From positions 3,348,001 to 3,412,000 of the forward strand of contig NZ_CP016172.1 of the NCBI RefSeq assembly GCF_001676725.1: a stretch of DNA of 64,000 bases, in the 5' to 3' direction. Made by a program: the position numbers and the translations under genes. The notes under the pieces were generated by a model, which was given only the letters and a program-made list of their open reading frames with translations, did not search any database and was not told where the DNA came from. Below are positions 49,821 to 60,532 of this stretch, piece by piece (the stretch's first letter is position 1; every line of letters begins with the position of its first letter). Source of the stretch: Bordetella flabilis (GTDB lineage Bacteria; Pseudomonadota; Gammaproteobacteria; Burkholderiales; Burkholderiaceae_B).

Positions 49821-51395
49821 ATGGCAGAACGCTGGACCCGCTTCACGTCGGCGATCGTATGCGCGCTTGCCGCTGCTGCGGCAATGGCGGACCCGCCCGC
49901 CGCTTCGATACCGCCAAATGAAGTCTCGGCCTTGCCCATTCCCCCCGGCCAGATCGACGCCGCCGTGGCGAGCCTGGACGCGCTGGCCCAGGACCTGATG
50001 GACAAGACCGGCATCCCGGGCATGTCCATCGCCGTGGTGCGCGATGGCAGGGTTGCATACGCCAAGGGCCTGGGTGTGCGCAAGACGGGCGAAGACGCGC
50101 CGGTGGACGCCGATACGGTCTTCCAGTTGGCGTCGCTGTCCAAGTCGGTGGGCGCCACCGTGGTGGCGCGCCAGGTGGGCATCCGCGCGGTCGGCTGGGA
50201 CCAGCCCGTCATCCGTTCCATGCGGGGCTTCGCCCTGGCGGACTCGTGGGTCACGCACAACCTGACGCTGGCGGATCTCTATGCGCATCGCTCCGGCCTG
50301 CCGGACCATGCAGGCGACGATCTGGAAGACCTGGGCTATGGCCGGCCGGAGATCCTGCAACGGCTGCGATTCCTGCCCCTGGCCCCGTTCCGCGCGACCT
50401 ATGCCTATACCAACTTCGGCGTGACCGCTGCGGCCGAGGCCGTGGCGCTCGCATCGGGAAGCGACTGGGCCACCTTGTCCGAGCAGGCGCTCTACGCCCC
50501 GTTGCAGATGACGTCCACCAGTTCGCGCTTCGAGGATTTCGCGGGCCGCGCCAATCGGGCGTACGGCCATGTCAAAAGCGGCGGCGTCTACCAGGCGAAG
50601 TACCAGCGCCAGCCGGACGCGCAGTCGCCCGCCGGCGGGGTCAGCTCCAGCGCGAACGATATGGCCAAATGGCTCGCCATGCTGCTGGGGCAAGGTAGCG
50701 TCGACGGACGCGAGATCGTCGCGCCGGCCGCCCTGCTGGCCGCCATGACACCCCAAATGATATCGGCGCCCGCCGCCTCGCCGAACGCCCGCGCCGGTTT
50801 CTACGGCTATGGCTTCAATGTCGGCGTGCAGCCGTCCGGCCGCACGGAAATCAGCCATTCCGGCGCCTTCGCGCTGGGCGCCGCCACCGCCTTCGCCGTC
50901 ATTCCCTCGGCGGGCGTAGGCATCGTGGTCCTGACCAATGCCGCCCCCATCGGCGTTCCCGAAACGCTGATCGCGCAGTTCAACGACCTGGTCCAGTTCG
51001 GCGCGATCACCCGGGATTGGCGCGCCGCTTATGGCGAGGTCTTCGCGCATTTTGCCGACCCCTCCGGCAGCCTGGCGGGCAGGACGCCGCCCGCGCAGCC
51101 GACGCCTGCCGCGAACGCCGATGCCTATGCGGGGCGCTACGCCAACGACTATTTCGGCGACGCCACCGTGGTCGCGGACAACGGCGGCCTGGCGCTGGTC
51201 CTGGGACCGAAGCAAACCCGATACCCCTTGCGGCATTGGGACGGCAACCGCTTCGTCATGGACATGCACGGCGAGAACGCCAACGAAGGATCGGTTTCAG
51301 CCGTGGATTTCATCGTCGCCGCATCGGGCAATGCCTGCGCCTTGACGGTGGAGCTGCTGGACGAAAACCGGCTGGGCACCTTCGTCAGGCGCTGA
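49821..51395 (+). CDS. Serine hydrolase, beta-lactamase family (class C/penicillin-binding-like)
   Basis: Periplasmic protein of 524 residues. A signal peptide (about 1-23, ending AAAMAD) is followed by a beta-lactamase-type domain (about 45-400) with Ser105-x-x-Lys108 in LASLSKS, Tyr196-x-Asn198 in YAYTNFG and a HSG triad in EISHSGAF. A C-terminal DUF3471-like beta domain (about 430-520) follows. This branch includes esterases and D-aminopeptidases, so it need not be a lactamase. I use ATG 49821, with GGAG upstream. It lies alone between the FetB-like and the GST genes. Confidence 0.9.
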   Translation: MAERWTRFTSAIVCALAAAAAMADPPAASIPPNEVSALPIPPGQIDAAVASLDALAQDLMDKTGIPGMSIAVVRDGRVAYAKGLGVRKTGEDAPVDADTVFQLASLSKSVGATVVARQVGIRAVGWDQPVIRSMRGFALADSWVTHNLTLADLYAHRSGLPDHAGDDLEDLGYGRPEILQRLRFLPLAPFRATYAYTNFGVTAAAEAVALASGSDWATLSEQALYAPLQMTSTSSRFEDFAGRANRAYGHVKSGGVYQAKYQRQPDAQSPAGGVSSSANDMAKWLAMLLGQGSVDGREIVAPAALLAAMTPQMISAPAASPNARAGFYGYGFNVGVQPSGRTEISHSGAFALGAATAFAVIPSAGVGIVVLTNAAPIGVPETLIAQFNDLVQFGAITRDWRAAYGEVFAHFADPSGSLAGRTPPAQPTPAANADAYAGRYANDYFGDATVVADNGGLALVLGPKQTRYPLRHWDGNRFVMDMHGENANEGSVSAVDFIVAASGNACALTVELLDENRLGTFVRR

Positions 51396-51489
51396 GCGCG
51401 GCGCCTGGATGCGAGCGGCTGGGGCCTGCCTGGCGCCCACGTCGGATACGCCCTGCGGCGCGCTTGCGTCGCGCCAAGGCAACCTCGCC

Positions 51490-52128
51490 TCAATCCCCAG
51501 CGCCGGAGAAATGCCGATGGAGCACATCGCGCACCTGGCGATGGCCGGCTGCCTGCTCCGCCACCGCCGCCAGCCGCGGGCAGTGCTGGTCGAACCACGC
51601 CCGGCGCGGCCGCCACCGCGTCATGACAGCCACATACAGGTCCAGCGCGCTGAACTGGTCTCCCAGCACGTGCGGCGCTCCGACCTGCTGATCGATGCTG
51701 CGCCAGAGCGTTTCGCGGCGTTCGTCCGTGGCCGCCCGCAGGCGTCGCGCGGCATCGCCGGGCCCGGTCCAGCGCTCCGGCTCATCGCCATACGTGAAGG
51801 TCGGATACACCGCCGATGTCAGGCGCACCAACAGCTCGAAAAAGCGTACCCGCTGGAAGCTGCCCGGCGCCGGCGCCAGGTTGGCATGCGGGGCGACATC
51901 GTTCAGGTGCAGAATCATCGCCGCGCTTTCCGTCAGCACGGCGCCACCCGGAAGTATCAGCGTGGGAACCTGGCCCAATGGATTGAGCCGGAGCAACCGG
52001 TCGCGTCCGGGCCCCGGCTTCAGATAAGGCAGGTCGGTCAAGTGGGTATCCAACCCCGCCAGGCGCAGGGCCGCCTCGACAATGGCGGAACCGCAACCGC
52101 GCGAACCGATCAATTCGTAGTGCGTCAT
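51490..52128 (-). CDS. Glutathione S-transferase family protein
   Basis: Cytosolic protein of 212 residues with an N-terminal thioredoxin-like domain (about 1-78) and a helical C-terminal domain. The segment YELIGSRGCGSAIVEAALRLAG places a serine and a cysteine near the usual catalytic position. NPLGQVPTLILPGGAVLTESAAM carries the glutathione gamma-glutamyl site (ES). I use ATG 52126-52128 with GGGAG upstream; the longer frame adds cysteine-rich residues not seen in the family. Substrate is unknown. Confidence 0.9.
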   Translation of the reverse strand: MTHYELIGSRGCGSAIVEAALRLAGLDTHLTDLPYLKPGPGRDRLLRLNPLGQVPTLILPGGAVLTESAAMILHLNDVAPHANLAPAPGSFQRVRFFELLVRLTSAVYPTFTYGDEPERWTGPGDAARRLRAATDERRETLWRSIDQQVGAPHVLGDQFSALDLYVAVMTRWRPRRAWFDQHCPRLAAVAEQAAGHRQVRDVLHRHFSGAGD

Positions 52129-52273
52129 GGCGTGGCTCCCCCTGCAAGTATCCCCCTGCGGGCCCGCGTGGCGACCGACTTCTGCGCAAACTGTACACCG
52201 GCGCACCGGTGCGCAAGGCATCAGGACGTAACGGGATCCGCCGCCGCCCGTGCGGGCCGCGCGGCCGCAAGGC

Positions 52274-53236
52274 TCAGGACGGGAGCCCGAACACGGGCGC
52301 CGGCTCGTCTTCGATGACCTTGCGCAAAACCTCCAGGAAGCGGCGCGCCATCAGCGGCAGCGGCTGCAGCGCCGAGTACGTGGCCCAGATGCCGGTCTGC
52401 GCCGCCGGCTCGATCGGGCGCACCACAATGGAGCGGCGCAGGTCCGGGTCGACACACCAGGCATCCACAAAGGCCGCGCCCAGGCCCTGCTGGACGAAGG
52501 CGGCGGCCGTCACAGGCGAATGCACCTCGACAGCCGCGGGCTGGGGTGCCGTCGCACCGAAAAACGCCGCGAGTACCTTTCCCAGCGGCGTAGCTGCCGG
52601 ATAGCCCACCCATGCCACCGAGGCGAAATCCTCGGGCCGCACGGCGGGACGCGTGGCCAGGGCATGGTCCGGCGGCATGATGCACACCACGTCGACCCGG
52701 CCCAGCTCCACCGCGACCAGATTGGGATGGTCGGGCGGCTGCATGGACACCGCGATATCGGCATGCCCCCCCAGAAAGTGCCCGGCCAGCTCGTCGAAGG
52801 TCGCGCTGCGGTAATCCACACGGACCTGCTCGCGCAGCGCCCGCAGTTCGCGCAAGGCACAGGGAATCATGCGCTGGCCGAAACTGGCGCTGGACACCAC
52901 GCGCAGCATGCCGGCGCCCGACTCTCCCAGGCTGCTGGCCAGCTCGTTGACGCGGTGGATGCCGCTGTAGACCTGCTCGACCTCGGCATACAGGCGACGC
53001 GCCTCCGCCGTGGGGGTCAGGCGGCTGCGCGACCGGTCGAACAAGGCATAGCGCAGCCGGCTTTCCATCAGGCTGAGCACCCGGCTGACAGCCGGCTGGG
53101 ACACATGCAGCATGCGCCCCGCGCCGCTGATGGACCCCGACAGCATGATCGCCCGGAACACCTCGATCTGGCGAAGATTAAGCGGCGGCCGCTGTCCCGC
53201 ATCCGCGACCCGCGACGCCAATCCGCCTTGCGTCAT
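52274..53236 (-). CDS. LysR family transcriptional regulator
   Basis: Regulator of 320 residues. The winged helix-turn-helix opens LNLRQIEVFRAIMLSGSISGA and has LHVSQPAVSRVLSLME. The effector domain follows (about 100-310). It is divergent from the Bug receptor, D-aminoacylase and racemase genes, so it likely controls them in response to a D-amino-acid-type ligand. I start at ATG 53234-53236 (GGAAG upstream); 53251 is an alternative. Confidence 0.9.
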   Translation of the reverse strand: MTQGGLASRVADAGQRPPLNLRQIEVFRAIMLSGSISGAGRMLHVSQPAVSRVLSLMESRLRYALFDRSRSRLTPTAEARRLYAEVEQVYSGIHRVNELASSLGESGAGMLRVVSSASFGQRMIPCALRELRALREQVRVDYRSATFDELAGHFLGGHADIAVSMQPPDHPNLVAVELGRVDVVCIMPPDHALATRPAVRPEDFASVAWVGYPAATPLGKVLAAFFGATAPQPAAVEVHSPVTAAAFVQQGLGAAFVDAWCVDPDLRRSIVVRPIEPAAQTGIWATYSALQPLPLMARRFLEVLRKVIEDEPAPVFGLPS

Positions 53237-53293
53237 CCCCTCTTCCCGCATGCCGTTGGTGGCTCCTGGCCTTGCCCTTGGATAACACGGGAT

Positions 53294-53308
53294 TATAGGT
53301 TTTCCATA
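53294..53308. promoter_or_regulatory. Candidate LysR box (T-N11-A) with palindromic ends
   Basis: TATAGGTTTTCCATA has palindromic TAT/ATA ends and the T-N11-A spacing of LysR sites, 58 bp from the LysR start. A second, overlapping dyad with CATAT and ATATG arms lies at 53305-53320. Such paired sites are usual for LysR control of a divergent promoter. Confidence 0.5.
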
Positions 53309-53506
53309 TTTTTTGATATGCGGGGCGCGCGACGGCGGTGTTAGTGTGCTGTCCGGTCCTGTCCGAGGCGGCACATGGCGCACATCGGCACGTCGGGCAC
53401 ATGCGGCACACGCAGCGCATGGCCCGCATGCGCTGCGCGGCGCCACGGCGGGACGATCCGGCTTCGGGCCGCCCCGCGCGGCCCATATCACACAAGGGGA
53501 TGGACA

Positions 53507-54490
53507 ATGTCCACATTCAAGCAGTTTCGCCGATGGGCCGCCGCCGCGGTCATCACCACCCTGGCAGGCAGCGCGCTCGCCGCATCGGACTGGCCCCAGC
53601 GGCCGGTGACGTTCGTCGTGCCGTCCGCCGCGGGCGGTTCGCCCGACGTGCTGTCGCGCCTGGTCACCACGCAATTGGCCAAGCAGACAGGCGGCACGGT
53701 GGTGGTGGAAAACCGCCCCGGCGCGGCCGGCAACATCGGCATCAATGTGATCAAGCGGGCGCCGGCGGACGGCTACACCATCGGCTACGGGAACATCAAT
53801 ACCCTGGCCGTGAACCGCTCCTTATTCAAGAAGCTGCCCTACGACGTGGACCAGGACCTGGAGCCCGTGATCCACATGTTCGACCTGTACAACGTGCTGA
53901 TTGTGCCGGCCGATTCCCAAGCCCACAGCGTGGCGGACCTGATCGCCCTCGCGCGCAAGAACCCGGGCCGGCTGTCGTACGGCGCCCCGGGCGTCGGCAC
54001 CACCGGCCACATGGGCGGCGAACTCTTCAAGAGCATGGCGAAGATCGATGTCATGTTCATTCCCTACAACGGCGGCCCCGCGGCCATCCAGGACCTGCTG
54101 GGCGGACGTATCGACTACCTGTTCGCCAATTCGTCCGAAGCCGGTCCCCTGGTGAAGAGCGGCAAGGTGCGCGCGCTGGGCGTGAGCAGCCTGAAGCGGC
54201 TGGCCCTGTTTCCCGACATCCCGACGCTGGACGAATCCGGCCTGAAAGGCTACGAGACCGTGGCCTGGGGCGGCGTCGTCGCGCCGCGCGGCACGCCCCA
54301 GGACGTGGTCCAGAAGATCAACGCCGACATCGCGCAGGCCTTGAAGGCTCCCGAAGTCCGCGAGGGCCTGGCCACCCTGGGCGCCGAACCGGCCGGCGGC
54401 AGTCCCGCCGATTTCAGGAAGCTGATCGACCGCGAAACCGCCAAATGGCGCGATATCATCGAAACGGCCAAGATCGAAAAACTGGATTGA
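53507..54490 (+). CDS. Bug-family tripartite tricarboxylate transporter substrate-binding protein
   Basis: Periplasmic receptor of 327 residues with a signal peptide (about 1-27, ending GSALAAS). Marks are WPQRPVTFVVPSAAGGSPD, VENRPGAAGNIG, DGYTIGYG, MFIPYNGGPAAIQDLLGG and AWGGVVAPRGTPQD. I use ATG 53507 with AAGGGG upstream. It is followed by one base and then the D-aminoacylase gene, so the ligand is probably an N-acyl-D-amino acid or a related compound (inference). Confidence 0.93.
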   Translation: MSTFKQFRRWAAAAVITTLAGSALAASDWPQRPVTFVVPSAAGGSPDVLSRLVTTQLAKQTGGTVVVENRPGAAGNIGINVIKRAPADGYTIGYGNINTLAVNRSLFKKLPYDVDQDLEPVIHMFDLYNVLIVPADSQAHSVADLIALARKNPGRLSYGAPGVGTTGHMGGELFKSMAKIDVMFIPYNGGPAAIQDLLGGRIDYLFANSSEAGPLVKSGKVRALGVSSLKRLALFPDIPTLDESGLKGYETVAWGGVVAPRGTPQDVVQKINADIAQALKAPEVREGLATLGAEPAGGSPADFRKLIDRETAKWRDIIETAKIEKLD

Positions 54491-54491
54491 T

Positions 54492-55931
54492 ATGCAGCCC
54501 GACCTGATCCTGCGCAACGCCACCGTCATCGACGGCAGCGGCAAGTCTCGCTACGCGGCCGACGTCGCCATCGCTGGCGACCGCATCGCCGGCATCGGCC
54601 GCTTCGAGCATCCGGACCTTCCCGTCCTGGACGCGCGGGGTCAGGTGCTGGCGCCGGGCTTCATCGACTCGCATACCCACGATGACGGCTACCTGCTGGC
54701 CCACCCGGATATGACGCCGAAGGTCTCGCAAGGTATCACTACCGTGGTGACCGGCAATTGCGGGGTGAGCCTGGCGCCCCTGGTTCGCGAACAGGTCCCG
54801 CAGCCCCTGGATTTGCTGGGGCCGCCGTCGCTGTTCCGTTTCCGCAGCTTCGCCGCCTGGCTGGACGCCTTGCGCGCCGCTCCGCCGGCCGTCAATGTCA
54901 TTCCGCTGGTGGGGCATACCACCCTGCGGGTGGCGGCGATGGCCGACACGCAGCGCCCCGCCACCGCCGAGGAAATCGCCGCCATGCGCGACCTGATGGA
55001 GGAAGCGATGCAGGCGGGCGCCTTCGGCATGTCCACCGGCACCTTCTACCCGCCGGCCGCGCACGCTCCGACCCAGGAAATCATCGACGTGGGCGCGCCC
55101 ATCCGCGCGCGCGGCGGCCTGTACGCCACCCATCTGCGCGACGAGGCCGACCACATCGTGCCCGCCATGCAGGAGGCCCTGGACATCGGCCGCGCGCTGG
55201 ATTGCCTGGTGGTGTTTTCGCACCACAAGCTGGCCGGCGGGAAGAACCATGGCCGCTCGGCCGAAACACTGGCCATGATCGAACGCGCCAGCGGCATGCA
55301 GCCGGTCTGCCTGGACTGCCATCCGTATCCGGCCACCTCCACCATGCTGCGGCTGGACCGCGTGCGCATTTCGCGGCGCGCGATGATTACGTGGTCCAAG
55401 GGATACCCGCAGGCCAAGGGACGCGACTTCGCCGATGTCATGCGCGAACTCGGCCTGGGCGACGAGGAAACCCTGCAGACCCTATCGCCCGCCGGCGCGA
55501 TCTACTTCCTGCTCGACGAACAGGACGTGCGCCGCATCATGGCCCATCCCCTGGCCATGGTGGGTTCGGATGGCTTGCCCTTCGATCCGCATCCGCATCC
55601 GCGCCAGTGGGGCACGTTCACCAATGTCCTGCGCACCCTGGTGCGCGAGCAGGAGGTGCTGTCGCTGGAGCAGGCCGTGCACAAGATGACGGGACTGGCC
55701 GCCCGCAACTATGGCCTGGCGGAGCGTGGATTGCTGCAGCCGGGCTATTATGCGGATCTGGTCCTGTTCGATCCCGACCGCGTGGCCGACCGCGCCACCT
55801 TCGAGGATCCGATACAGATCAGTCAGGGCATCCAGGGCGTCTGGGTCAACGGGCGCCGGGTGTGGCAGGACGGCGCGGCCGGCACGGCGCGCCCCGGCAT
55901 GGTCCTGACCCCTACCCGAACCACGGAGTGA
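54492..55931 (+). CDS. D-aminoacylase/N-acyl-D-amino-acid amidohydrolase
   Basis: Zinc enzyme of 479 residues of the amidohydrolase superfamily, D-aminoacylase branch. Ligands are His61-x-His63 in DSHTHDDGYLL and Cys90 in TGNCGVSLAP, with later histidines in ATHLRDEADH and VVFSHHKLAGG and the catalytic Asp in MVGSDGLPFDP. It would deacylate N-acyl-D-amino acids to free D-amino acids in the cytosol. It sits one base after the Bug receptor stop and four bases before a racemase, all one operon. Specificity for D-Glu, D-Asp or neutral D-amino acids cannot be told. Confidence 0.92.
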   Translation: MQPDLILRNATVIDGSGKSRYAADVAIAGDRIAGIGRFEHPDLPVLDARGQVLAPGFIDSHTHDDGYLLAHPDMTPKVSQGITTVVTGNCGVSLAPLVREQVPQPLDLLGPPSLFRFRSFAAWLDALRAAPPAVNVIPLVGHTTLRVAAMADTQRPATAEEIAAMRDLMEEAMQAGAFGMSTGTFYPPAAHAPTQEIIDVGAPIRARGGLYATHLRDEADHIVPAMQEALDIGRALDCLVVFSHHKLAGGKNHGRSAETLAMIERASGMQPVCLDCHPYPATSTMLRLDRVRISRRAMITWSKGYPQAKGRDFADVMRELGLGDEETLQTLSPAGAIYFLLDEQDVRRIMAHPLAMVGSDGLPFDPHPHPRQWGTFTNVLRTLVREQEVLSLEQAVHKMTGLAARNYGLAERGLLQPGYYADLVLFDPDRVADRATFEDPIQISQGIQGVWVNGRRVWQDGAAGTARPGMVLTPTRTTE

Positions 55932-55935
55932 TTGC

Positions 55936-56676
55936 GTGAATTACCGGCATCCTGGCTGCTATCTGGGCATCCTGGGCGGCATGGGCCCGATGGCCGGCGC
56001 CGCCTTCGCGCTGCGCCTGTCCGCCCTGACCCCCGCCGACCGCGACCAGGACCACATCCCCGCCCTGTTGCTGAACGACCCACGGGTGCCGGACCGCACG
56101 GCCGCCACGCGCGGCGGCGAGGATCCGCTGCCCTACCTGTTGCACGGCGTGGAGTTCCTCAACACGAGCGGCGCGCGCCTGATCGCGGTGCCCTGCAACA
56201 CCGCGCATCTCTGGTACGAGGCCATGGCCAAGGCCTCGCGCGCGCCGGTGCTGCATATCGTGGAGTCCGTCGTGGAAGACCTGCGCCGCCGCGGCATACA
56301 CAGCGGACGGATCGGACTGATGGGCACCGAGGCGACCCTGCGCCTGGGCCTGTACCAACGGCACCTGGCGCAGCACGGCTACGAATGCGTGGTGCCGACG
56401 GAAGACGAAATCGCGGCGTATTGCACCGCATCCATTCTGGCCGTCAAGGCGAACAGGCTGGCCGAAGCCTACGAACCGGCCGCGGCCGGCGTGCGCTTGC
56501 TGGCTTCGCGTGGAGCCGTGGCAGTCGTGCTGGGATGCACGGAACTGCCCCTGGCCATTCCGCACGACCGCCGTCCGGAATTCGACGTGGTCCTGACGGA
56601 TTCCATCGACGCGCTGGCCCTGGCGGTGATCCAGCGCTACCAGGCCGACTGCCTGCCGGCATCCGCGGCCGCCTAG
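55936..56676 (+). CDS. Aspartate/glutamate racemase family protein
   Basis: Cofactor-independent racemase of 246 residues. Both catalytic cysteines are present: Cys87 in AVPCNTAH and Cys201 in VLGCTELPLAIP. The opening LGILGGMGPMAG is the family start. It converts D-Asp or D-Glu to the L form, or the reverse. The GTG start at 55936 has CGGAG upstream, inside the end of the D-aminoacylase gene. With that enzyme it would turn N-acyl-D-amino acids into metabolisable L-amino acids. Confidence 0.93.
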   Translation: MNYRHPGCYLGILGGMGPMAGAAFALRLSALTPADRDQDHIPALLLNDPRVPDRTAATRGGEDPLPYLLHGVEFLNTSGARLIAVPCNTAHLWYEAMAKASRAPVLHIVESVVEDLRRRGIHSGRIGLMGTEATLRLGLYQRHLAQHGYECVVPTEDEIAAYCTASILAVKANRLAEAYEPAAAGVRLLASRGAVAVVLGCTELPLAIPHDRRPEFDVVLTDSIDALALAVIQRYQADCLPASAAA

Positions 56677-56680
56677 GCCC

Positions 56681-56698
56681 AGGCCGCCCGCGCGGCCT
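56681..56698 (+). terminator. Hairpin just after the racemase gene
   Basis: Arms AGGCCGC and GCGGCCT are perfect around a four-base loop, starting 5 bp after the stop. No T run follows, so it is a candidate weak terminator or end-protecting hairpin. Confidence 0.45.
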
Positions 56699-56778
56699 CA
56701 TGACCCGACGCGAACGCCCCAGCCGCATGACGATAGCCCGGAGGCCGGTCTCATGACCGCGGGGCTCCAGCGGCGCAG

Positions 56779-56802
56779 CCGCATGCATGCAGCGGCATGC
56801 GG
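56779..56802 (-). terminator. Hairpin just after livF on the minus strand
   Basis: Arms CCGCATGC (56779-56786) and GCATGCGG (56795-56802) are perfect around eight bases, 7 bp past the livF stop. No T run follows on the minus strand. With the plus-strand hairpin it separates two convergent operons. Confidence 0.45.
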
Positions 56803-56808
56803 GCCACC

Positions 56809-57509
<701 letters not shown>

Positions 57510-57510
<1 letters not shown>

Positions 57511-58277
57511 TATTCTTCTCCCAGGTACGCCTTGATGACGCGCTCATCGCTGCGCACCGCCTGCGGCGTGCCTGTCATGATGGGCTTGCCATGCTCCATG
57601 ACCAGAATGCGGTCGGAGATGCCCATGATCAGACTCATGTCGTGCTCGATGAGCAGCACCGCCACGCCGAATTCACGGCGCAGGCGGTCGATCAGGCGCT
57701 GCAGGTCCTGCTTTTCCTGGGGATTCAGGCCAGCGGCCGGCTCATCCAGCATGAGCAGCCGCGGCTTGGTAATCATGCAGCGGGCAATTTCCAGGCGGCG
57801 CTGATGGCCGTAGGCCAGGTTGCCGGCCTCGCGGTTGGCGTACTGCCGCAGGCCCATGAAGTCCAGCCACTGCGCGGCGCGGGCGAGTGCGTCGGCCTCG
57901 GACTGCCGATAGGATTTCAGCTTCAACAACCCGGACAACAGCCGCGTATCGACCTGGGTGTGCTGCGCCACCAGCAGGTTCTCGAGCACTGTCAATTGCT
58001 TGAAGAGCCGCACGTTCTGGAACGTGCGCACCAGGCCATGGCGCGCCACGCCGTGGCTGGGCAGGCCGGTGATGCCGCGCCCGTCCATGGTGATCTCGCC
58101 GGCCGTGGGCTTGTAGAAGCCGCCCACGCAATTGAAGACGGTAGTCTTGCCCGCGCCATTGGGCCCGATGATGGCGAACACTTCGTCGCTCTTGACGTCG
58201 AATTCGACATGGTCCACGGCCAGCAGGCCGCCGAACCGCATGCACAGTCCGGATACCTTCAACAGGACGTCGCTCAT
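57510..58277 (-). CDS. livG: Branched-chain amino acid ABC transporter ATP-binding protein LivG
   Basis: ATPase of 255 residues with Walker [10 protein letters not shown], the LivG segment [21 protein letters not shown], signature [10 protein letters not shown], Walker [13 protein letters not shown] and switch His in LIEHDMS. I start at ATG 58275-58277, which overlaps the livM stop (ATGA); the longer frame runs through livM. It pairs with LivF. Confidence 0.95.
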
Positions 58278-59506
58278 TTGTCCAGCTCCACATGAGGACG
58301 CTTCATCGGCAGCAGGCCCTGCGGCCGCCACATCATCATCAGCACCATGACCAGCCCGAACATCAGCATGCGGTATTCGGCGAACTCCCGCGCCACTTCC
58401 GGCAGGACCGTGAGCAGGATGGCGGCGAGGATCACGCCCACCTGCGAGCCCATGCCGCCCAGGACCACGATGGCCAGGATGAGCGCGGACTCGATGAAGG
58501 TGAACGATTCGGGGTTGACCAGGCCCTGGCGCGCCGCGAAAAAGGCGCCGCCGAAACCGGCGAACATGGCGCCCAGCGTGAAGGCCGACAACTTGATGCG
58601 GGTCGGGTTCAGCCCCAGCGACCGGCACGCGATTTCATCCTCGCGCAAGGCCTCCCAGGCGCGACCGACGGGCATGCGCTTGAGCCGGGTCGACACGAAC
58701 AGCGTGATCAGGGCCAGCATCAAGGCCATCAGGTACAGGTAGATGATGACGTGCTGGTTCTGGAACGTCAGGCCCAGCAGTTCGTGAAAGGTCCGTTGCC
58801 CCTCCACACTGGCGGTGCGGGTCATCTCGAATCCGAACACCGTAGGCTTGGGTATGCCGGAAATGCCGTCCGGACCGCCGGTCAGCCAGTTCAGGTTGAT
58901 CAGCAACAGGCGGATGATCTCGCCGAAACCCAGGGTCACGATAGCCAGGTAATCGCCGCGCAAACGCAGCACCGGGAAACCCAGCAGGAAACCGAACAGC
59001 GCCGACATCGCGCCGGAAAAAGGCAGGGCTTCCCAGAAGCTCCAGCCGCCCCAGTGATACAGCAGGGCGTAGGTATAGGCGCCTACGGCATAGAAGCCGA
59101 CGAACCCCAGGTCCAGCAGGCCCGCGAACCCCACGACGATATTCAGGCCCAGGCCCAGCATGACGTAGATCAGCACCAGCGTGGCGATGTCCACCGACCC
59201 GCGATCGCTGAAGAACGGCCACAGCACGGCCACCGCCACGACCAGCACGATCAGCCACTTGTGGTGCTGCACCGGCGCGGCGGGCAGCGTGGGCAGCGCG
59301 GACTTCATGCGCTTGAACGGCAGCGCCAGCCAGGGCTGGAACAACTGCCCGACGAAGACGACCGCCATGGCGATGAGCACATTGCTCCAATGCGGGTCCA
59401 TCAGCGTGCGCGCCCCCTGGCGCACCAGTTGCAGGCCGAAGACCGGCGTCACGATGAACGCCGTCAATATGGCGGCGATGAATGCATTCTTGATTTGGTT
59501 CGCCAT
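58274..59506 (-). CDS. livM: Branched-chain amino acid ABC transporter permease LivM
   Basis: Membrane subunit of 410 residues, close to the long LivM type. The first 100 residues include extra helices and the polar [19 protein letters not shown] segment. The core has [50 protein letters not shown] and [20 protein letters not shown]. Its ATG overlaps the livH stop by one base. Confidence 0.94.
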   Translation of the reverse strand: MANQIKNAFIAAILTAFIVTPVFGLQLVRQGARTLMDPHWSNVLIAMAVVFVGQLFQPWLALPFKRMKSALPTLPAAPVQHHKWLIVLVVAVAVLWPFFSDRGSVDIATLVLIYVMLGLGLNIVVGFAGLLDLGFVGFYAVGAYTYALLYHWGGWSFWEALPFSGAMSALFGFLLGFPVLRLRGDYLAIVTLGFGEIIRLLLINLNWLTGGPDGISGIPKPTVFGFEMTRTASVEGQRTFHELLGLTFQNQHVIIYLYLMALMLALITLFVSTRLKRMPVGRAWEALREDEIACRSLGLNPTRIKLSAFTLGAMFAGFGGAFFAARQGLVNPESFTFIESALILAIVVLGGMGSQVGVILAAILLTVLPEVAREFAEYRMLMFGLVMVLMMMWRPQGLLPMKRPHVELDK

Positions 59507-60432
59507 CAGACTTTTTCCACCTCGGGTTTACCCAACAGACCGGTGGGCCGGAAAAGGAGGATCAACACAAGCAGCAGGAAGGCGACGATGTCCTTGTACT
59601 GCGAAGAAATATAGGCAGCGGCGAAGGTCTCCACCAGGCCCAGCAGCGCCCCGCCCAGCATCGCACCCGGAATGCTGCCTATGCCGCCGAGCACCGCCGC
59701 CGTGAAGGCCTTGATGCCCACGATGAAGCCGATGAAGGGGTTCAGCTTGCCGATGGTCAAGGCGATCAGCACGCCCCCGACCGCGGCCAGCACCGCGCCG
59801 AGCACGAAGGTGAACGAGATGACGCGGTTGGTATCGATGCCCAGCAGATTGGCCATGTGCATGTCCTGCGAGCAGGCGCGGGAGGCACGGCCCATGCGTG
59901 AGTACTTGATGAACAGCGACAGCGCGATCATCAGGACGACCGTGACGACGATGATCATGATGCGCGAATACGGCACCGTCACGTCGAAGTTGCTGCCCAT
60001 GCCGAAACTGATGGCGCCGCTCATGATGTTGGGCACCGCCATATCGCGCGCGCCCTGCCCCAGGGCCACCCAGTTCTGCAGGAAGATGGACATGCCGATC
60101 GCCGAGATCAACGCGACCAGCCGCGGGCTGCCGCGCAGGGGGCGATACGCCACGCGCTCCACGGTAAAGCCGTACACACCGGTCACCGCCATCGCGACGA
60201 TCAACATGGCGGCCACGATCAGCGGCACCGGCAAACCGCTCTGCGTGCCGATCGCCGTCAGCGTCACCAGCCCCACATAGGCGCCGATCATATAGATTTC
60301 GCCGTGGGCGAAATTGATCATGCCGATGATGCCGTACACCATCGTGTACCCGATCGCGATCAAGGCGTAGATCGCGCCCAGCGACAGTCCATTGAAGAAC
60401 TGTTGCGTCAATTGCGGAAGAAGGTCAGACAT
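59506..60432 (-). CDS. livH: Branched-chain amino acid ABC transporter permease LivH
   Basis: Membrane subunit of 308 residues with eight helices. Marks are [50 protein letters not shown] and [19 protein letters not shown]. It is the first membrane gene after livJ, across a 100-bp gap with stem-loops. Confidence 0.95.
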   Translation of the reverse strand: MSDLLPQLTQQFFNGLSLGAIYALIAIGYTMVYGIIGMINFAHGEIYMIGAYVGLVTLTAIGTQSGLPVPLIVAAMLIVAMAVTGVYGFTVERVAYRPLRGSPRLVALISAIGMSIFLQNWVALGQGARDMAVPNIMSGAISFGMGSNFDVTVPYSRIMIIVVTVVLMIALSLFIKYSRMGRASRACSQDMHMANLLGIDTNRVISFTFVLGAVLAAVGGVLIALTIGKLNPFIGFIVGIKAFTAAVLGGIGSIPGAMLGGALLGLVETFAAAYISSQYKDIVAFLLLVLILLFRPTGLLGKPEVEKV

Positions 60433-60454
60433 ATCTTATTCAGGCTCCAAATAG

Positions 60455-60525
60455 TTCCGGCCCCGGTAATACGACCCGGAGCCGGAAACCTGGGCGTTCG
60501 GATGGAACCCCGCTGCAAAACGGGG
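60455..60525 (-). other. Two stem-loops between livJ and livH
   Basis: Arms TTCCGGC (60455-60461) and GCCGGAA (60481-60487) form one stem; CCCCG (60508-60512) and CGGGG (60521-60525) form another. Stem-loops at this place are common in transport operons and would let the binding-protein mRNA accumulate over the membrane genes. No T run is seen. Confidence 0.5.
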
Positions 60526-60532
60526 CGCACCA

